DNA of 64,000 nt from Flexivirga alba (GCF_042661025.1 NZ_JBHSWH010000001.1:3410001-3474000), one strand, 5' to 3'; shown: positions 48,874 through 58,527, numbered from the stretch's first letter. Translations and numbers: made by a program. The notes: generated from the letters alone by a model not told the origin.

Positions 48874-50354
48874 ATGGGCAAAGATGTCGCCGCTACGTCA
48901 TACACACGCGAGCAACGGCAGCGCTACCGCGAGAAGGTGCGCCAGGACCTGGACGTCTTCGAGCGGATGCTGCACACCCACAGTTTCGACTTCGAACGGC
49001 AGCTGACCGGCATGGAGGTCGAGCTGAACCTGGTGGGGGACGACCTCTATCCGACGATGAACAACGCCAGCGTCCTCGAGAGCATCGCCGACGAGGATTA
49101 CCAGACCGAGCTCGGGCAGTACAACATCGAGCTCAACGTCAGCCCTCGGCCGCTGCCCGGCGACTCGGCGTTGCAACTGGAGAAAGATCTGCGCCAAAGC
49201 CTCAACCGCGCAGAGGGTCTGGCCAACGAGGCCGGTGCCCAGATCGCGATGATCGGCATCCTCCCGACGCTGATGCCGGAGCACTTCACGACCGAGTGGA
49301 TGAGCGCCAACACTCGGTATGCCGCACTCAACGAGGCGATCTTCTCAGCACGCGGTGAGGACATCTTCATCGACATAGAGGGCGGCGGCGGTGAGCGCCT
49401 GGCGATGTTCGCCGACTCGATCGCGCCGGAGTCCGCGTGCACCTCGGTCCAGTTGCACCTGCAGGTGCAGCCGCATCGTTTCGCCGATCACTGGAACGCC
49501 GCGCAGGCCATCTCGTCGGTGCAACTCGCGATCGGAGCCAACTCGCCATACTTCTTCGGCAAGGAGCTGTGGCACGAGAGCCGGGTGCCGCTCTTCGAGC
49601 AGGCGACCGACACACGCGCGATCGAGTTGAAGAACCAAGGTGTGCGGCCGCGGGTCTGGTTCGGAGAGCGGTGGATCACCTCGATCTTCGATCTCTTCGA
49701 GGAGAACGTCCGCTACTTCCCGTCACTGCTGCCGGAGTCGACCGACGAGGACCCGGTTGCCGTCTTCGAAGCCGGTAACGCCCCGCAGCTTGACGAGCTG
49801 CGGCTGCACAACGGCACGGTCTACCGGTGGAACCGCCCGATCTACGACATCGTTGACGGCAAACCGCATCTGCGGGTCGAAAACCGTGTGTTGCCAGCGG
49901 GTCCCACCATTGTCGATGGTATGGCGAACAGCGCGTTCTACTACGGTGTGGTGCGCACGCTGGCCGACTCCGACCGCCCGGTGTGGACGCGGATGAGCTT
50001 CGCCGCCGCCGAGGAGAATTTCTACAGTTGCGCACGCCGGGGCATCGACGCGAAGGTCTACTGGCCGGGCTTCGGCGAGGTGCAGGCGGACGAACTCACC
50101 CTGCGGCACCTGCTGCCGATGGCCGACGAGGGCCTGAAGTCCTGGGGGTCGCGACCGAGGTGCGTGACCGCTATCTCGGCGTCATCGAGGAGCGTTGCCG
50201 CTCCGGTCAGAACGGCGCGTCATGGCAGATCGACTGCGTGAACGCCTTGGAGGCCAAGGGCAAGGACCGGGCGAGTGCGCTGGTCGAGATGCTGCGGCTC
50301 TACCTGGAGAAGATGCACATCGGCGAGCCGGTGCACACCTGGAAGTTGCCGTAG
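48874..50354 (+). CDS. Glutamate-cysteine ligase family protein (GCS2), frameshifted
   Basis: About 493 residues when repaired. Visible are LTGMEVELNLVGDDLYPTMN (metal/ATP-binding glutamates), QYNIELNVSPRPLPG, EFAAHF-like segment replaced by GGGGERLAMFADSIAPESAC, and TSVQLHLQVQPHRFADHWNA. These place it in the GCS2 (PF04107) superfamily that forms gamma-glutamyl bonds; mycothiol-using actinobacteria keep such genes for ergothioneine or other peptides. The break is at GGGGG 50144-50148; one more G gives SWGVATEVRDRYLGVIE and end HTWKLP. Confidence 0.88.
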
Positions 50355-50358
50355 CTCT

Positions 50359-50976
50359 TCAACTCCCGTCGACGTCGCCGCCGGTGTTCCAGATCTGGAT
50401 GCACGGGGTGCCGTGGTAGAACCCGAGCGTCGACAACGAGCCGGCGTTGAGGATCAGCTGCGCGCCCATGCGTGCTTCCTGGCGAAGGAAGATGGCAGCG
50501 AAGATGCGCAGTGAATGGCCGTGCGCGACGAGGGCCACGTTGCCGACCTCGAGCAGCGGCACGACGTGACGGACGACGTGGCTGACACGTGCGGCGACAT
50601 CCTCGACGGTCTCGCCCGGCGTGGCGCCGGGCTCGACACCGTCGGCGAAGATCTCCCACGACGGGTCGCCGAGCTTCTCACGGATCTGCGGCGTCGAAAG
50701 CCCTTCGTACGCACCGTAATCCCACTCGCGCAGGTCATCATCGATCCGTAGGCCGGTCAGTCCGGCCAGCTCGGCGGTACGCCGCGCCCGTTGCATCGGG
50801 CTGCAGAACGTCGCCACAACGTCCAGCCCGCTGACCTGGTCGCGCAGCTTGCGGGCGTCCTCCTCGCCCTCGGGCAGGAGTGGCAGGTCGGTTGTGCCGG
50901 TATGGCGCCCGTGTCGCGACCATTCGGTCGCTCCGTGGCGGATCAGGACGATGCTGTGCTCCGAGTGCGCGCTCAC
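50359..50976 (-). CDS. Histidine phosphatase family protein
   Basis: 205 residues. Catalytic IVLIRHGATEWSRHGRHTG, then SPMQRARRTAELAG, DLREWDYGAYEGLS and second histidine VALVAHGHSLRIFAA. The pattern is that of phosphoglycerate-mutase-like phosphatases with EWDYG, common in actinobacteria. Intact, GTG start; convergent with the previous gene, 4 bases apart. Confidence 0.9.
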   Translation of the reverse strand: MSAHSEHSIVLIRHGATEWSRHGRHTGTTDLPLLPEGEEDARKLRDQVSGLDVVATFCSPMQRARRTAELAGLTGLRIDDDLREWDYGAYEGLSTPQIREKLGDPSWEIFADGVEPGATPGETVEDVAARVSHVVRHVVPLLEVGNVALVAHGHSLRIFAAIFLRQEARMGAQLILNAGSLSTLGFYHGTPCIQIWNTGGDVDGS

Positions 50977-51005
50977 GGCTCACACGGTAGTGCGAAGCTT
51001 GCTAC

Positions 51006-51440
51006 ATGACGACTCAGCCTTCTGACGCACACCGCTCCGTCACTATCAGCCGCACCGCACCGGGCAAGTTCCGCGCGACCAACGCGCGTGGCGGGACGTT
51101 CGACTTCGGCAGTGGCGGCGACGACCAGTTCACGCCGGTCGAGTTGCTCCTGACGGCGATCGCCGGTTGTACCGGAATCGACGTCGACATCTTCACCACG
51201 CGGCGCAGCGAGCCGACACAGTTCGAGGTGACGGCAGAGGGTGACAAGTTGCGCGACGACGAGGGCAACCACATGGGTCCGATCGACATCCGCTTCCAGA
51301 TCTCGTTTCCCGAGGGCGAGGAGGGCGACGCCGCGCGCAAGGTGTTGCCGGACGCGATCCGCAAGTCGCACGATCGGCTGTGCACCGTGAGCCGCACGGT
51401 GATGTTGCCGACCGACGTCACGTCGCACCCGGCCGGCTGA
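51006..51440 (+). CDS. OsmC-family peroxiredoxin-like protein
   Basis: 144 residues. The redox pair is C55 (AIAGCTGIDV) and C126 (DRLCTVSRT), with E46 in FTPVELLLTAI. The family reduces organic or inorganic hydroperoxides. Followed by a DUF1697 gene 2 bases later, so the two are likely cotranscribed. Confidence 0.93.
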   Translation: MTTQPSDAHRSVTISRTAPGKFRATNARGGTFDFGSGGDDQFTPVELLLTAIAGCTGIDVDIFTTRRSEPTQFEVTAEGDKLRDDEGNHMGPIDIRFQISFPEGEEGDAARKVLPDAIRKSHDRLCTVSRTVMLPTDVTSHPAG

Positions 51441-51442
51441 CC

Positions 51443-51979
51443 ATGGCGCGCCACGTCGTCCTGTTGCGGGCGGTGAACGTCGGCGGTCGCTGGGTAAAGA
51501 TGCAGCGACTGCGAGAAGTGTTGACCAGCGCGGGTTTCGACGATGTTCAGACGCACATCCAGAGCGGGAACGTCTTTCTCGGCAGCCCGATGCGCAGCGC
51601 GCAGAAGGTCGGCGCCGCCCTCGAGCAGTTGCTCGAGGCCGAGTTCGGTTTCGCCATACCGTGTGTGGTGCGCAGCCCGGCACAGCTGCGGCAGGTGGCC
51701 GAGTATGCCGAGGGTCTCCCCGACCCGCTCGAGGGTGGCACTCTGCGGCGCTACGTGACGTTCTTGCAGGAGCCGCTGCCCGCCGACCGGGCGGCGGTGC
51801 TGTCTGAATGGGATGTGCCGGGGGAGCGCCTGCACCCGGTGGGCAGCGAAATCCATTGGTGGCTGGCTAAACCCGCTCACGAGGCGAAGATCTCCAACGC
51901 CGTGCTGGAGCGAGGCGGCCCGGTCGCCACGACCCGCGACCTGAAGGTTGTGCGCACGCTCGCCGACAAGTGGGGCTGA
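51443..51979 (+). CDS. DUF1697 family protein
   Basis: 178 residues beginning MARHVVLLRAVNVGGRWVKM and containing FDDVQTHIQSGNVFLGSP, the DUF1697 signature. Small soluble protein widespread in bacteria with no known reaction. The ATG at 51443 immediately follows the OsmC stop. Confidence 0.9.
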   Translation: MARHVVLLRAVNVGGRWVKMQRLREVLTSAGFDDVQTHIQSGNVFLGSPMRSAQKVGAALEQLLEAEFGFAIPCVVRSPAQLRQVAEYAEGLPDPLEGGTLRRYVTFLQEPLPADRAAVLSEWDVPGERLHPVGSEIHWWLAKPAHEAKISNAVLERGGPVATTRDLKVVRTLADKWG

Positions 51980-52021
51980 GAGACACTGCGCCGTCCGTGG
52001 AGCACGTCGTACGGTGAACCC

Positions 52022-52645
52022 ATGGCTCGCTATTTCGACGTGCACCCCAAGGACCCGCAGCCGCGGAGCATCGCGCAGGCTGTGCAGATCCTGCGCGACG
52101 GGGGTCTGATCGCCTACCCGACCGACTCGTGCTTCGCGCTCGGCTGCACCCTGGGCAATCGTGACGGGCGTGACCGGATCGTGCGCATCCGGCAGCTGAA
52201 CGACAAGCACAACTTCACTCTCATGTGCCGAGACTTCGCCCAGCTCGGGCAGCTCGTGCACATCGACAACCGGGTGTTCCGGGCCATCAAGGCCGCGACT
52301 CCGGGTCCCTACACGTTCATCCTGCCGGCGACCTCGGACGTGCCCCACCGGCTGCAGCAGCCCAAGACGAAGACGGTCGGTGTGCGGATCAGTGACCATC
52401 CGGTCGCGCGTGCACTGGTCGCCGAGCTCGGCGAGCCGATCATGACCAGCACTCTGCTGCTGCCGGGTGAGGACGACCCGCTGACCGACGGCTGGCAGGT
52501 GAAGGAGGCGCTCGACCACCAGGTCGACGCAGTGATCGACTCGGGCGAGTGCGGCGTGGTGCCGACCACGGTCGTCGACTTCTCCGACGGGTTTGCCGAA
52601 GTGACACGAGCCGGCGCGGGCGACCCGGCGCCGTTCGAGGCGTGA
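52022..52645 (+). CDS. L-threonylcarbamoyladenylate synthase-type (Sua5/YciO/YrdC)
   Basis: 207 residues. The YrdC core is seen: QILRDGGLIAYPTDSCFALG, IRQLNDKHNFTLMCRDFAQL, TPGPYTFILPATSDVPHRL and GVRISDHPVARALVAELGEP. KxN and SxN residues that bind threonine/AMP vary; the version here resembles the YciO branch, whose role is less certain than TsaC. Its stop overlaps the next start as GTGA. Confidence 0.9.
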   Translation: MARYFDVHPKDPQPRSIAQAVQILRDGGLIAYPTDSCFALGCTLGNRDGRDRIVRIRQLNDKHNFTLMCRDFAQLGQLVHIDNRVFRAIKAATPGPYTFILPATSDVPHRLQQPKTKTVGVRISDHPVARALVAELGEPIMTSTLLLPGEDDPLTDGWQVKEALDHQVDAVIDSGECGVVPTTVVDFSDGFAEVTRAGAGDPAPFEA

Positions 52646-53487
52646 AGCAACCGCAACCAGTTCGTCGCGCTGTCGCGAGTGTCATGGCACGGTCCAGTGG
52701 CACACCGCTGGACCCGGAGCAGCGCGTGACGTGCAGCTTCCATCCGGACCGGTGGGCCGGACCGGACGCGAACGACCTGGTGATCGAGCGTCTGGCGAGG
52801 GACCGGTTCTACGCTTCGCAGTTCGTCACGGGGACCAGCAACGGCGGACTCACTGCCTTTCGTGGCGGCGACCGATTCCGTTGGGAGAGCGCGCTGTTCG
52901 GCGGCGCGTATGACGAAGCCGACCCGGACCTGCGGCCGAAGTATGGCGCACTGAACCACCGTTTTCGGCGGGCCGGGGCCTCCCCGAGGTTCGGGTCGTC
53001 ATACATCCGACTGGCGGCACACACACTGGCGCGCACGACGTTCTGCTACCCGGACAGCTTCGACGACCCGAGCGATTTCGGTGTCGTCGGCGCGTGTTCG
53101 CTGACAGATCTTGCGGACGCCGACGATCGGGATCTGCTGGACGACTACGTCGAGGCACAGGTGCACGGCCACGTTGATCTCGTCACGGATGTCGAGGCGC
53201 TGGTGCTGGACCCGAGCTACCGAGGCACATCGGTGGAAGCCGCTGCCCGTGATCTCCCGTGTCCGGTCGAATGGCATGACGGGTTTGTCGCCTCCATCGG
53301 CGAGATACGGGCACACCCGGATTACCGCGGCGCCGAAATCGTCTCTCTCGCTGCACAATTGGCGACCGATGGGGTGCTGACTCCGCGCCTCATCGGTGAC
53401 GCCGCTCGCACGGGCGGTCACCACCCGCAGGCGATCAAGCAGGTGTGGCACTACACGGCCCGATTCGGGGGACCCGACCCTGCTTAG
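52642..53487 (+). CDS. DUF3626 family protein
   Basis: 281 residues from GTG 52642. Matches DUF3626 by VTCSFHPDRW, FYASQFVTGTSNGGLTAFRG, WESALFGGAYDEADPDLRPK and YGALNHRFRRAGASPRFGSS. The family has a possible ADP-ribosyltransferase-like or FRG-like pattern (R..F.xTGTSNG), but no activity is proven. Coupled to the Sua5-type gene by a 4-base overlap. Confidence 0.8.
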   Translation: MKQPQPVRRAVASVMARSSGTPLDPEQRVTCSFHPDRWAGPDANDLVIERLARDRFYASQFVTGTSNGGLTAFRGGDRFRWESALFGGAYDEADPDLRPKYGALNHRFRRAGASPRFGSSYIRLAAHTLARTTFCYPDSFDDPSDFGVVGACSLTDLADADDRDLLDDYVEAQVHGHVDLVTDVEALVLDPSYRGTSVEAAARDLPCPVEWHDGFVASIGEIRAHPDYRGAEIVSLAAQLATDGVLTPRLIGDAARTGGHHPQAIKQVWHYTARFGGPDPA

Positions 53488-53496
53488 AGTTGAGTC

Positions 53497-54474
53497 ATGA
53501 CACGAGCTCTGGTTGTGACGAAGCCTGGTGACCGATCCGTTCTCGAGGTGCAGGAGGTGGACGTTGCGTCGCCGGGACCCGGCGAAGTGCAGGTGCGGGT
53601 TGCTGCGGTCGGCGTCAACTTCATCGACGTCTACAAGCGGCAGGGTGTCTATCCGTTGCCCACACCGTTCACTCTCGGTGACGAGGGCGCCGGTGTGGTC
53701 GAGGCCGTCGGCTCAGGCGTCGAGGGTGTCTCGATCGGTGACCGGGTCGCCTGGGCCGGGTCGCCGGCCAGCGCGGCCGAACTCACGAACATTGTTGCCA
53801 CACAAGTGGTTCCGGTGCCGGACCGTGTCGAGTTGGACGTGGCCGCCGCCGCGATGCTGCAAGGTATGACGGCGCACTACCTCGTCAACTCGACCTGGCC
53901 GGTCCAAGAGGGCCAGATCGCCCTCGTGCACGCGGCCGCCGGGGGAGTGGGACAACTGCTGGTGCAGCTCATCACCAGCAAGGGCGCCACGGTTGTTGCA
54001 ACCGCGGGCAGTGACGAAAAGCTCCAGATCGCAAAGGATCTCGGCGCCGCACAGCTCATCAACTACCGGGAGTTCTCCGGCGACGCACTTGCCGAGCAGG
54101 TGCGGAAGGTCGCCGGTCGCGGCGTTGACGTCGCGTATGACGGGGTCGGCAAGGCCACCTTCGACGCATCGCTGAAGTCGCTGCGCCCGCGTGGAATGGG
54201 CGTGCTCTTCGGCGGCGCCAGCGGCCAAGTGGAACCCCTCGACCTGCAGGTGCTCAACCGGCTCGGGTCGCTCTTCGTGACGCGGCCGACCCTTGCGTCA
54301 TACCTGCTGGACCGGGAAGAGTTGCTCTGGCGCTCCGGCGACGTCCTCGGGCAGCTGGCCGACGGCAGCCTGAAGCTGCAGGTCGGCGCGAAGTTTGCGC
54401 TCGACGATGCCGCTGCGGCATACGAGGCTCTGGAAGGTCGCCAGACGACCGGCAAGGTGCTGCTCATCCCGTAA
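53497..54474 (+). CDS. Quinone oxidoreductase (zinc-free MDR/QOR family)
   Basis: 325 residues. N-terminal GroES-like part (GPGEVQVRVAAVGVNFIDVY), NADPH-binding HAAAGGVGQLLVQLITSKGA, and VDVAYDGVGKATFDASLKSL. Lack of zinc ligands and the NFIDVY motif place it with QOR enzymes reducing quinones with NADPH. Single gene followed by a strong hairpin. Confidence 0.93.
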   Translation: MTRALVVTKPGDRSVLEVQEVDVASPGPGEVQVRVAAVGVNFIDVYKRQGVYPLPTPFTLGDEGAGVVEAVGSGVEGVSIGDRVAWAGSPASAAELTNIVATQVVPVPDRVELDVAAAAMLQGMTAHYLVNSTWPVQEGQIALVHAAAGGVGQLLVQLITSKGATVVATAGSDEKLQIAKDLGAAQLINYREFSGDALAEQVRKVAGRGVDVAYDGVGKATFDASLKSLRPRGMGVLFGGASGQVEPLDLQVLNRLGSLFVTRPTLASYLLDREELLWRSGDVLGQLADGSLKLQVGAKFALDDAAAAYEALEGRQTTGKVLLIP

Positions 54475-54488
54475 GTCGATGCACGAGA

Positions 54489-54522
54489 GCGCCCGCCACC
54501 GATCGAGGTCGGTGGCGGGCGC
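54489..54522. terminator. 14-bp stem terminator after the quinone oxidoreductase
   Basis: GCGCCCGCCACCGA (54489-54502) and TCGGTGGCGGGCGC (54509-54522) pair perfectly around TCGAGG, 15 bases after the stop codon. Confidence 0.85.
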
Positions 54523-54563
54523 CCGCGATGCGGGCCGTGGCCCGGCGTCGTCAGCTCCGGGGA

Positions 54564-54906
54564 TCATCCGGCGCTGACGTCGAAACCGTGGAACTGCGTC
54601 GTGGCCGGGGACCCGGATGCAGCCGAGGTCACGAACAAACCTGCATTCTGTGTCGGTCTGCCCGCTCAGGGTGGCCGAACCGACTTCCTTCCAGGTCGCG
54701 CCGTCATCGGTCGAGTAGAACCCGGTGTAGGTCTGGCCGTTGCGCACGACAATGCCGGTCTTTCCGTAGCCGGACAAGCCACTGACCGAGGTCACCTTTG
54801 TGGTGACCGTCGATGACGTTCCAACGACTCCGTTGCGATAGACGGTCGTGTAGTTGTCCTTGCTGCCCCACAGATCCGACCCGCCGCCGGCGACTGCGAA
54901 GTGGTC
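54564..54906 (-). pseudogene. Concanavalin/LamG-like glycan-binding module remnant
   Basis: On the minus strand, DHFAVAGGGSDLWGSKDNYT, SSTVTTKVTSVSGLSGYGKT, GIVVRNGQTYTGFYSTDDGA and TWKEVGSATLSGQTDT form part of a beta-sandwich like those at the C-terminus of secreted glycoside hydrolases. The frame then shifts by two bases and continues as NAGLFVTSAASGSPATTQFH with GFDVSAG and a stop. No start, signal peptide or catalytic domain remains. Confidence 0.65.
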
Positions 54907-54952
54907 AGCAGTGCGGCGCCGCGCTCACCCGTGGATCGAGCGCGACGATTTG

Positions 54953-54979
54953 AACAATACATAGAGAAGGCATATTGTT
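54953..54979. promoter_or_regulatory. AT-rich inverted repeat, probable operator for the MFS gene
   Basis: AACAATA (54953-54959) and TATTGTT (54973-54979), 13 bases apart, lie 37 bases before the transporter start in otherwise GC-rich DNA. The spacing suits a MarR or TetR dimer. The regulator is not in the window. Confidence 0.55.
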
Positions 54980-55015
54980 TCTCGTGGTTCTGATGTCGTC
55001 CACGAGGAGCGCGTA

Positions 55016-56347
55016 GTGAGTCATCCCGCAGCCGCGGAGCAGCAACGGCCGTCGATGTTCAACCAGCCGAAGGCGGTCTATGCCGTCGCCTTCGCCTGTG
55101 TGGTGTCCTTTATGGGCATCGGACTCGTCGATCCGATCCTCCCGGCCATCTCCGCCCAACTGGACGCTACGCCCAGCCAGGTCACCTTGCTGTTCACCAG
55201 CTACCTGGTGGTGACTGCGGTCGCGATGCTCGTGACGAACGCAGTCTCGAGCCGGATCGGTGCGAAGAAGACACTGATCGCTGGGCTCACCCTGATCGTC
55301 ATCTTTGCGGCGTTGGCCGGATCGGCCGGATCGATCAACGGCATCGTCGGCTTCCGTGCCGGCTGGGGCCTGGGCAACGCGCTGTTCATCGCGACGTCGC
55401 TGGCGGTCATCGTGTCGTCCGCGACCGGCGGCTTCGCGGGCGCGATCATTCTTTACGAAACCGCACTCGGGGTCGGCATCGCCTGCGGCCCGTTGCTCGG
55501 CGGCCTACTCGGCGAAATGTCTTGGCGCTACCCGTTCTTCGGCGTGTCCGTGCTGATGCTGATCGCACTCATCGCGACGGTCTTCTTCCTCCCAGACACT
55601 CCGAAGCCCAAGGCTCCCACCTCCCTGCTCGCGCCGCTGAAGGCGCTCACCCACCGCGGGCTGCTGACGATGGGAGTCGCGGCGCTGTTCTACAACTGGG
55701 CGTTCTTCACAATGCTCGGCTACGCGCCGTTCCCGATGAAGCTGTCGGCCATCCAACTCGGCTTCGTCTTCTTCGGTTGGGGCATCCTGGTGGCCCTCTT
55801 CGCAGTCTTCGGAGCACCGTGGCTGCAGCGCCGCTTCGGCACCGCACCCACTCTGTATGTCGCCCTGACGCTCTTCGCGGTCGACTTGGCGATCATCGCC
55901 ATCTGGCCGACCAACCGCACCGTGCTGATCTGTGCGGTCATCGCCGCAGGCATCTTCATCGGCATCAACAACACTCTGACCACGCAGGCTGTCATGGTCA
56001 TCTCGCCGGTCGAGCGTCCGGTCGCGTCGGCGGCATACGGCTTCGTCCGCTTCATCGGTGGCGGGCTTGCGCCATTCGCCGCAGGCAAGCTGGTGGAGCA
56101 CTACAACTTGCACGTTCCGTTCGCCATTGCGGCCGTCACCGCCGTCCTCGCGGCCGTCCTGCTCAGCACCGCACATCGCACTCTCGCTGCAGCCGACAAG
56201 GGCATGGACGAGACCGGGCACCACGTCGACGGTTCTGACGAGCCGGCGCAGATCGCCGGCGAGGTCGGCGATGAATTCGGCGGCGCCGCAGGAGCTTTCG
56301 ATGACTACGAGCGCGAAGAGGACCGCAAGTCCGACGTGGTGCACTGA
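55016..56347 (+). CDS. MFS transporter, drug-efflux type
   Basis: 443 residues with 12 predicted spans, from GTG 55016. The start region VYAVAFACVVSFMGIGLVDP and loop SSRIGAKKTLIAGLTLIVIF (motif A-like) fit the DHA1 drug:H+ antiporters; span 5 holds ETALGVGIACGPLLGGLLGE (motif C, antiporter). A cytoplasmic acidic tail ends the protein. The AT-rich inverted repeat upstream implies inducible control. Confidence 0.9.
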   Translation: MSHPAAAEQQRPSMFNQPKAVYAVAFACVVSFMGIGLVDPILPAISAQLDATPSQVTLLFTSYLVVTAVAMLVTNAVSSRIGAKKTLIAGLTLIVIFAALAGSAGSINGIVGFRAGWGLGNALFIATSLAVIVSSATGGFAGAIILYETALGVGIACGPLLGGLLGEMSWRYPFFGVSVLMLIALIATVFFLPDTPKPKAPTSLLAPLKALTHRGLLTMGVAALFYNWAFFTMLGYAPFPMKLSAIQLGFVFFGWGILVALFAVFGAPWLQRRFGTAPTLYVALTLFAVDLAIIAIWPTNRTVLICAVIAAGIFIGINNTLTTQAVMVISPVERPVASAAYGFVRFIGGGLAPFAAGKLVEHYNLHVPFAIAAVTAVLAAVLLSTAHRTLAAADKGMDETGHHVDGSDEPAQIAGEVGDEFGGAAGAFDDYEREEDRKSDVVH

Positions 56348-56387
56348 CTCGATGCAGGTCCACGCAGCAACATGAGAAGCTGAAGTC

Positions 56388-57716
56388 ATGAGCCAAACTT
56401 CCACTCCGTTGACCGAGCAGGACGTCGAACTTCTCCGCAAGGAGTTCGACGCCCGGCCGGTCAATCGCCTTTTCCAGAACGCCGTGACCGGAAACTCGAT
56501 CACCGAGGTCGCACTCGACAGGTCGGTCGTCACTCGCATCGACCGGTCCATGTCCCACCGCCTCGACAAGTGGGCCGTCACCAACCAGGAGAAGAGCGGT
56601 CGGTGTTGGATGTTCGCCGGGCTCAACCTGCTGCGCGCCGGCGTCATGGGCAAGCTCGGAGTCAAGGACTTCGAGCTGTCGCAGAACTACCCGTTGTTCT
56701 GGGACAAGCTCGAGCGGTGCAACTACTTCCTGGAGTCAGTCGTGCAGCTGGCCGACCGACCCACCGATGACCGGACACTGTCGTGGGTCATGCAGGACGT
56801 CATGGGTGACGGCGGTCAATGGAACATGTTCGCCGCCTTGGTCACCAAGCACGGCATCGTCCCGAAGTCGGTGATGCCGGAGACCGAGTCGTCGTCCAAC
56901 ACCGCAGCGATGAACAAGAACCTCCGTAGCCTCTTGCGCCAGGCAGCCCGCGACATCCGTGCGGCGAAGGACGAGGGTGCAGTGCAGGAGATCCGCTCTC
57001 AGGTCCTGTCGGCCGCATACCGGATGCTCGCAATCCACCTGGGCACGCCGCCGACCGAGTTCGACTGGCAGTGGACCGACGACGAGGGTGAGTTCCACCG
57101 CGACGGGACGCTGACCCCGGCGCAGTTCCGTGATCGCTACCTGGCCATCGACGTCAACGACTACGTCTGCCTGGTCGACGACCCGCGGGCGAGCAGTCCT
57201 CGCGGCCGCACATTCACCGTTGACCAGTTGGGCAGCATCGTCGGGGGAGCACCCGTGCGTTACCTCAACGTGCCGTCGGAGACGCTGAAAACGCTTGCTG
57301 CGCAAGCCATCAAGGATGGCGAGCCGGTCTGGTTCGGCTGCGACGTCGGCCAGATGATGGAACGCGAGACCGGAGTGTGGGACGCCGAGCTCTACGACTT
57401 CGCGGGCATCTACGACGCGAAGTTCGAGCTGGACAAGGCAGCACGCCTGGAGTTCCACGAGACGCTGATGACCCACGCGATGCTGCTGACCGGTGTCGAC
57501 CTGGACGGTGACACTCCGCGCAAGTGGCGTGTCGAGAACTCCTGGGGCGACGAGAAGGCCGACAAGGGCTTCTACACGATGAACGACTCGTGGTTCGGCG
57601 AATACGTCTTCGAGATCGCGGCTCGCCGCGACAGCCTCCCGGCCGAGTTGCAGGCAGCGCTCGACATCGAGCCGATCGTCCTGCCCGCCTGGGACCCGAT
57701 GGGCTCACTCGCCTGA
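56388..57716 (+). CDS. pepC: Aminopeptidase C / bleomycin-hydrolase-type cysteine peptidase (C1B)
   Basis: 442 residues. Papain-like triad: C73 in KSGRCWMFAGLNLLR, His in LMTHAMLLTGVDLDG and Asn in WRVENSWGDEKADKG. The self-compartmentalising hexamer family cuts N-terminal residues and detoxifies bleomycin. ATG 56388, 40 bases after the MFS gene. Confidence 0.95.
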   Translation: MSQTSTPLTEQDVELLRKEFDARPVNRLFQNAVTGNSITEVALDRSVVTRIDRSMSHRLDKWAVTNQEKSGRCWMFAGLNLLRAGVMGKLGVKDFELSQNYPLFWDKLERCNYFLESVVQLADRPTDDRTLSWVMQDVMGDGGQWNMFAALVTKHGIVPKSVMPETESSSNTAAMNKNLRSLLRQAARDIRAAKDEGAVQEIRSQVLSAAYRMLAIHLGTPPTEFDWQWTDDEGEFHRDGTLTPAQFRDRYLAIDVNDYVCLVDDPRASSPRGRTFTVDQLGSIVGGAPVRYLNVPSETLKTLAAQAIKDGEPVWFGCDVGQMMERETGVWDAELYDFAGIYDAKFELDKAARLEFHETLMTHAMLLTGVDLDGDTPRKWRVENSWGDEKADKGFYTMNDSWFGEYVFEIAARRDSLPAELQAALDIEPIVLPAWDPMGSLA

Positions 57717-57717
57717 A

Positions 57718-58491
57718 ATGTCTGAGCTCACCCAACATCAGTTCGCCTCCTTCGACGGCGCCCAGCTCGTATGGCGGGAGCTCGGCCAGGGGCGGCCCGT
57801 CGTGTTGATCCACGGTTTCGTTTCCAACGCGTTGACCAACTGGATCCGCTACGGACACGCGAAAACGATTGCTGACAAAGGCTTTCGGGTGATCATGCCC
57901 GACCTGCGCGGTCACGGCGACAGTGCGCAGCCGCACGACGCGGCGGCATACCCACCCGATGTGCTGGCAATGGATGGTGCAGCGCTGGTCGATCACCTCG
58001 GGCTGACCGACTACGACCTCGGCGGCTACTCGCTCGGCGCGCACACCAGCGTCCGGATGGTGTTGCGCGGCGCCCGACCGGCGAGGCTCATCACCGCTGG
58101 GATGGGTCTGGCGGGCATCGAGAACCTCAAGACGCGCGACGACGTCTACGAGACTGCCTTCGACCTGGACCAAGAGGTGGACAAGCGCTCGGCTGCCGGC
58201 AAGGCGCGCATCTTCATGCGGCAGACAGGTTCGGACCCGGTCGCGTTGCGTGGTGTATGGCGATCGAGTGTGATCACGGATCCCGCTGCGCTTGCAGGGA
58301 TTTCGATGCCGTTGCTGGCGATCTGTGGCGCGCAGGACGTCGACCACCACGAGGGCGCGGAGCAGCTCGCGAAGTCTGTCCCGAACGGCACCTTCGTGGA
58401 GATCCCCGGAAACCACATGAGCGCTGTCGCAGACCGCGCCCTGGGCCGGACGATCGCCGACTGGCTCGTGACTGCCGAGCCGCACACCTGA
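57718..58491 (+). CDS. Alpha/beta hydrolase
   Basis: 257 residues. Oxyanion HGFVSNALTNWIRYG, nucleophile Ser in YDLGGYSLGAHTSVRM, Asp in LLAICGAQDVDHHEG and His in IPGNHMSAVADRALG. Substrate not predictable; EphA/epoxide-hydrolase or esterase are both possible. The ATG follows the pepC stop by 1 base, so the two are cotranscribed. Confidence 0.9.
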   Translation: MSELTQHQFASFDGAQLVWRELGQGRPVVLIHGFVSNALTNWIRYGHAKTIADKGFRVIMPDLRGHGDSAQPHDAAAYPPDVLAMDGAALVDHLGLTDYDLGGYSLGAHTSVRMVLRGARPARLITAGMGLAGIENLKTRDDVYETAFDLDQEVDKRSAAGKARIFMRQTGSDPVALRGVWRSSVITDPAALAGISMPLLAICGAQDVDHHEGAEQLAKSVPNGTFVEIPGNHMSAVADRALGRTIADWLVTAEPHT

Positions 58492-58527
58492 TGTCGAGTC
58501 GCACAGCTGCAGCTGTGCGACTCGACA
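58492..58527. terminator. Perfect 36-bp palindrome after the hydrolase
   Basis: TGTCGAGTCGCACAGCTG is followed at once by its reverse complement. It begins 1 base after the stop codon. A further partial copy (GTGCGAGTCGAGG, about 58533-58545) follows. Expected to end pepC-hydrolase transcription before the metal importer. Confidence 0.8.
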
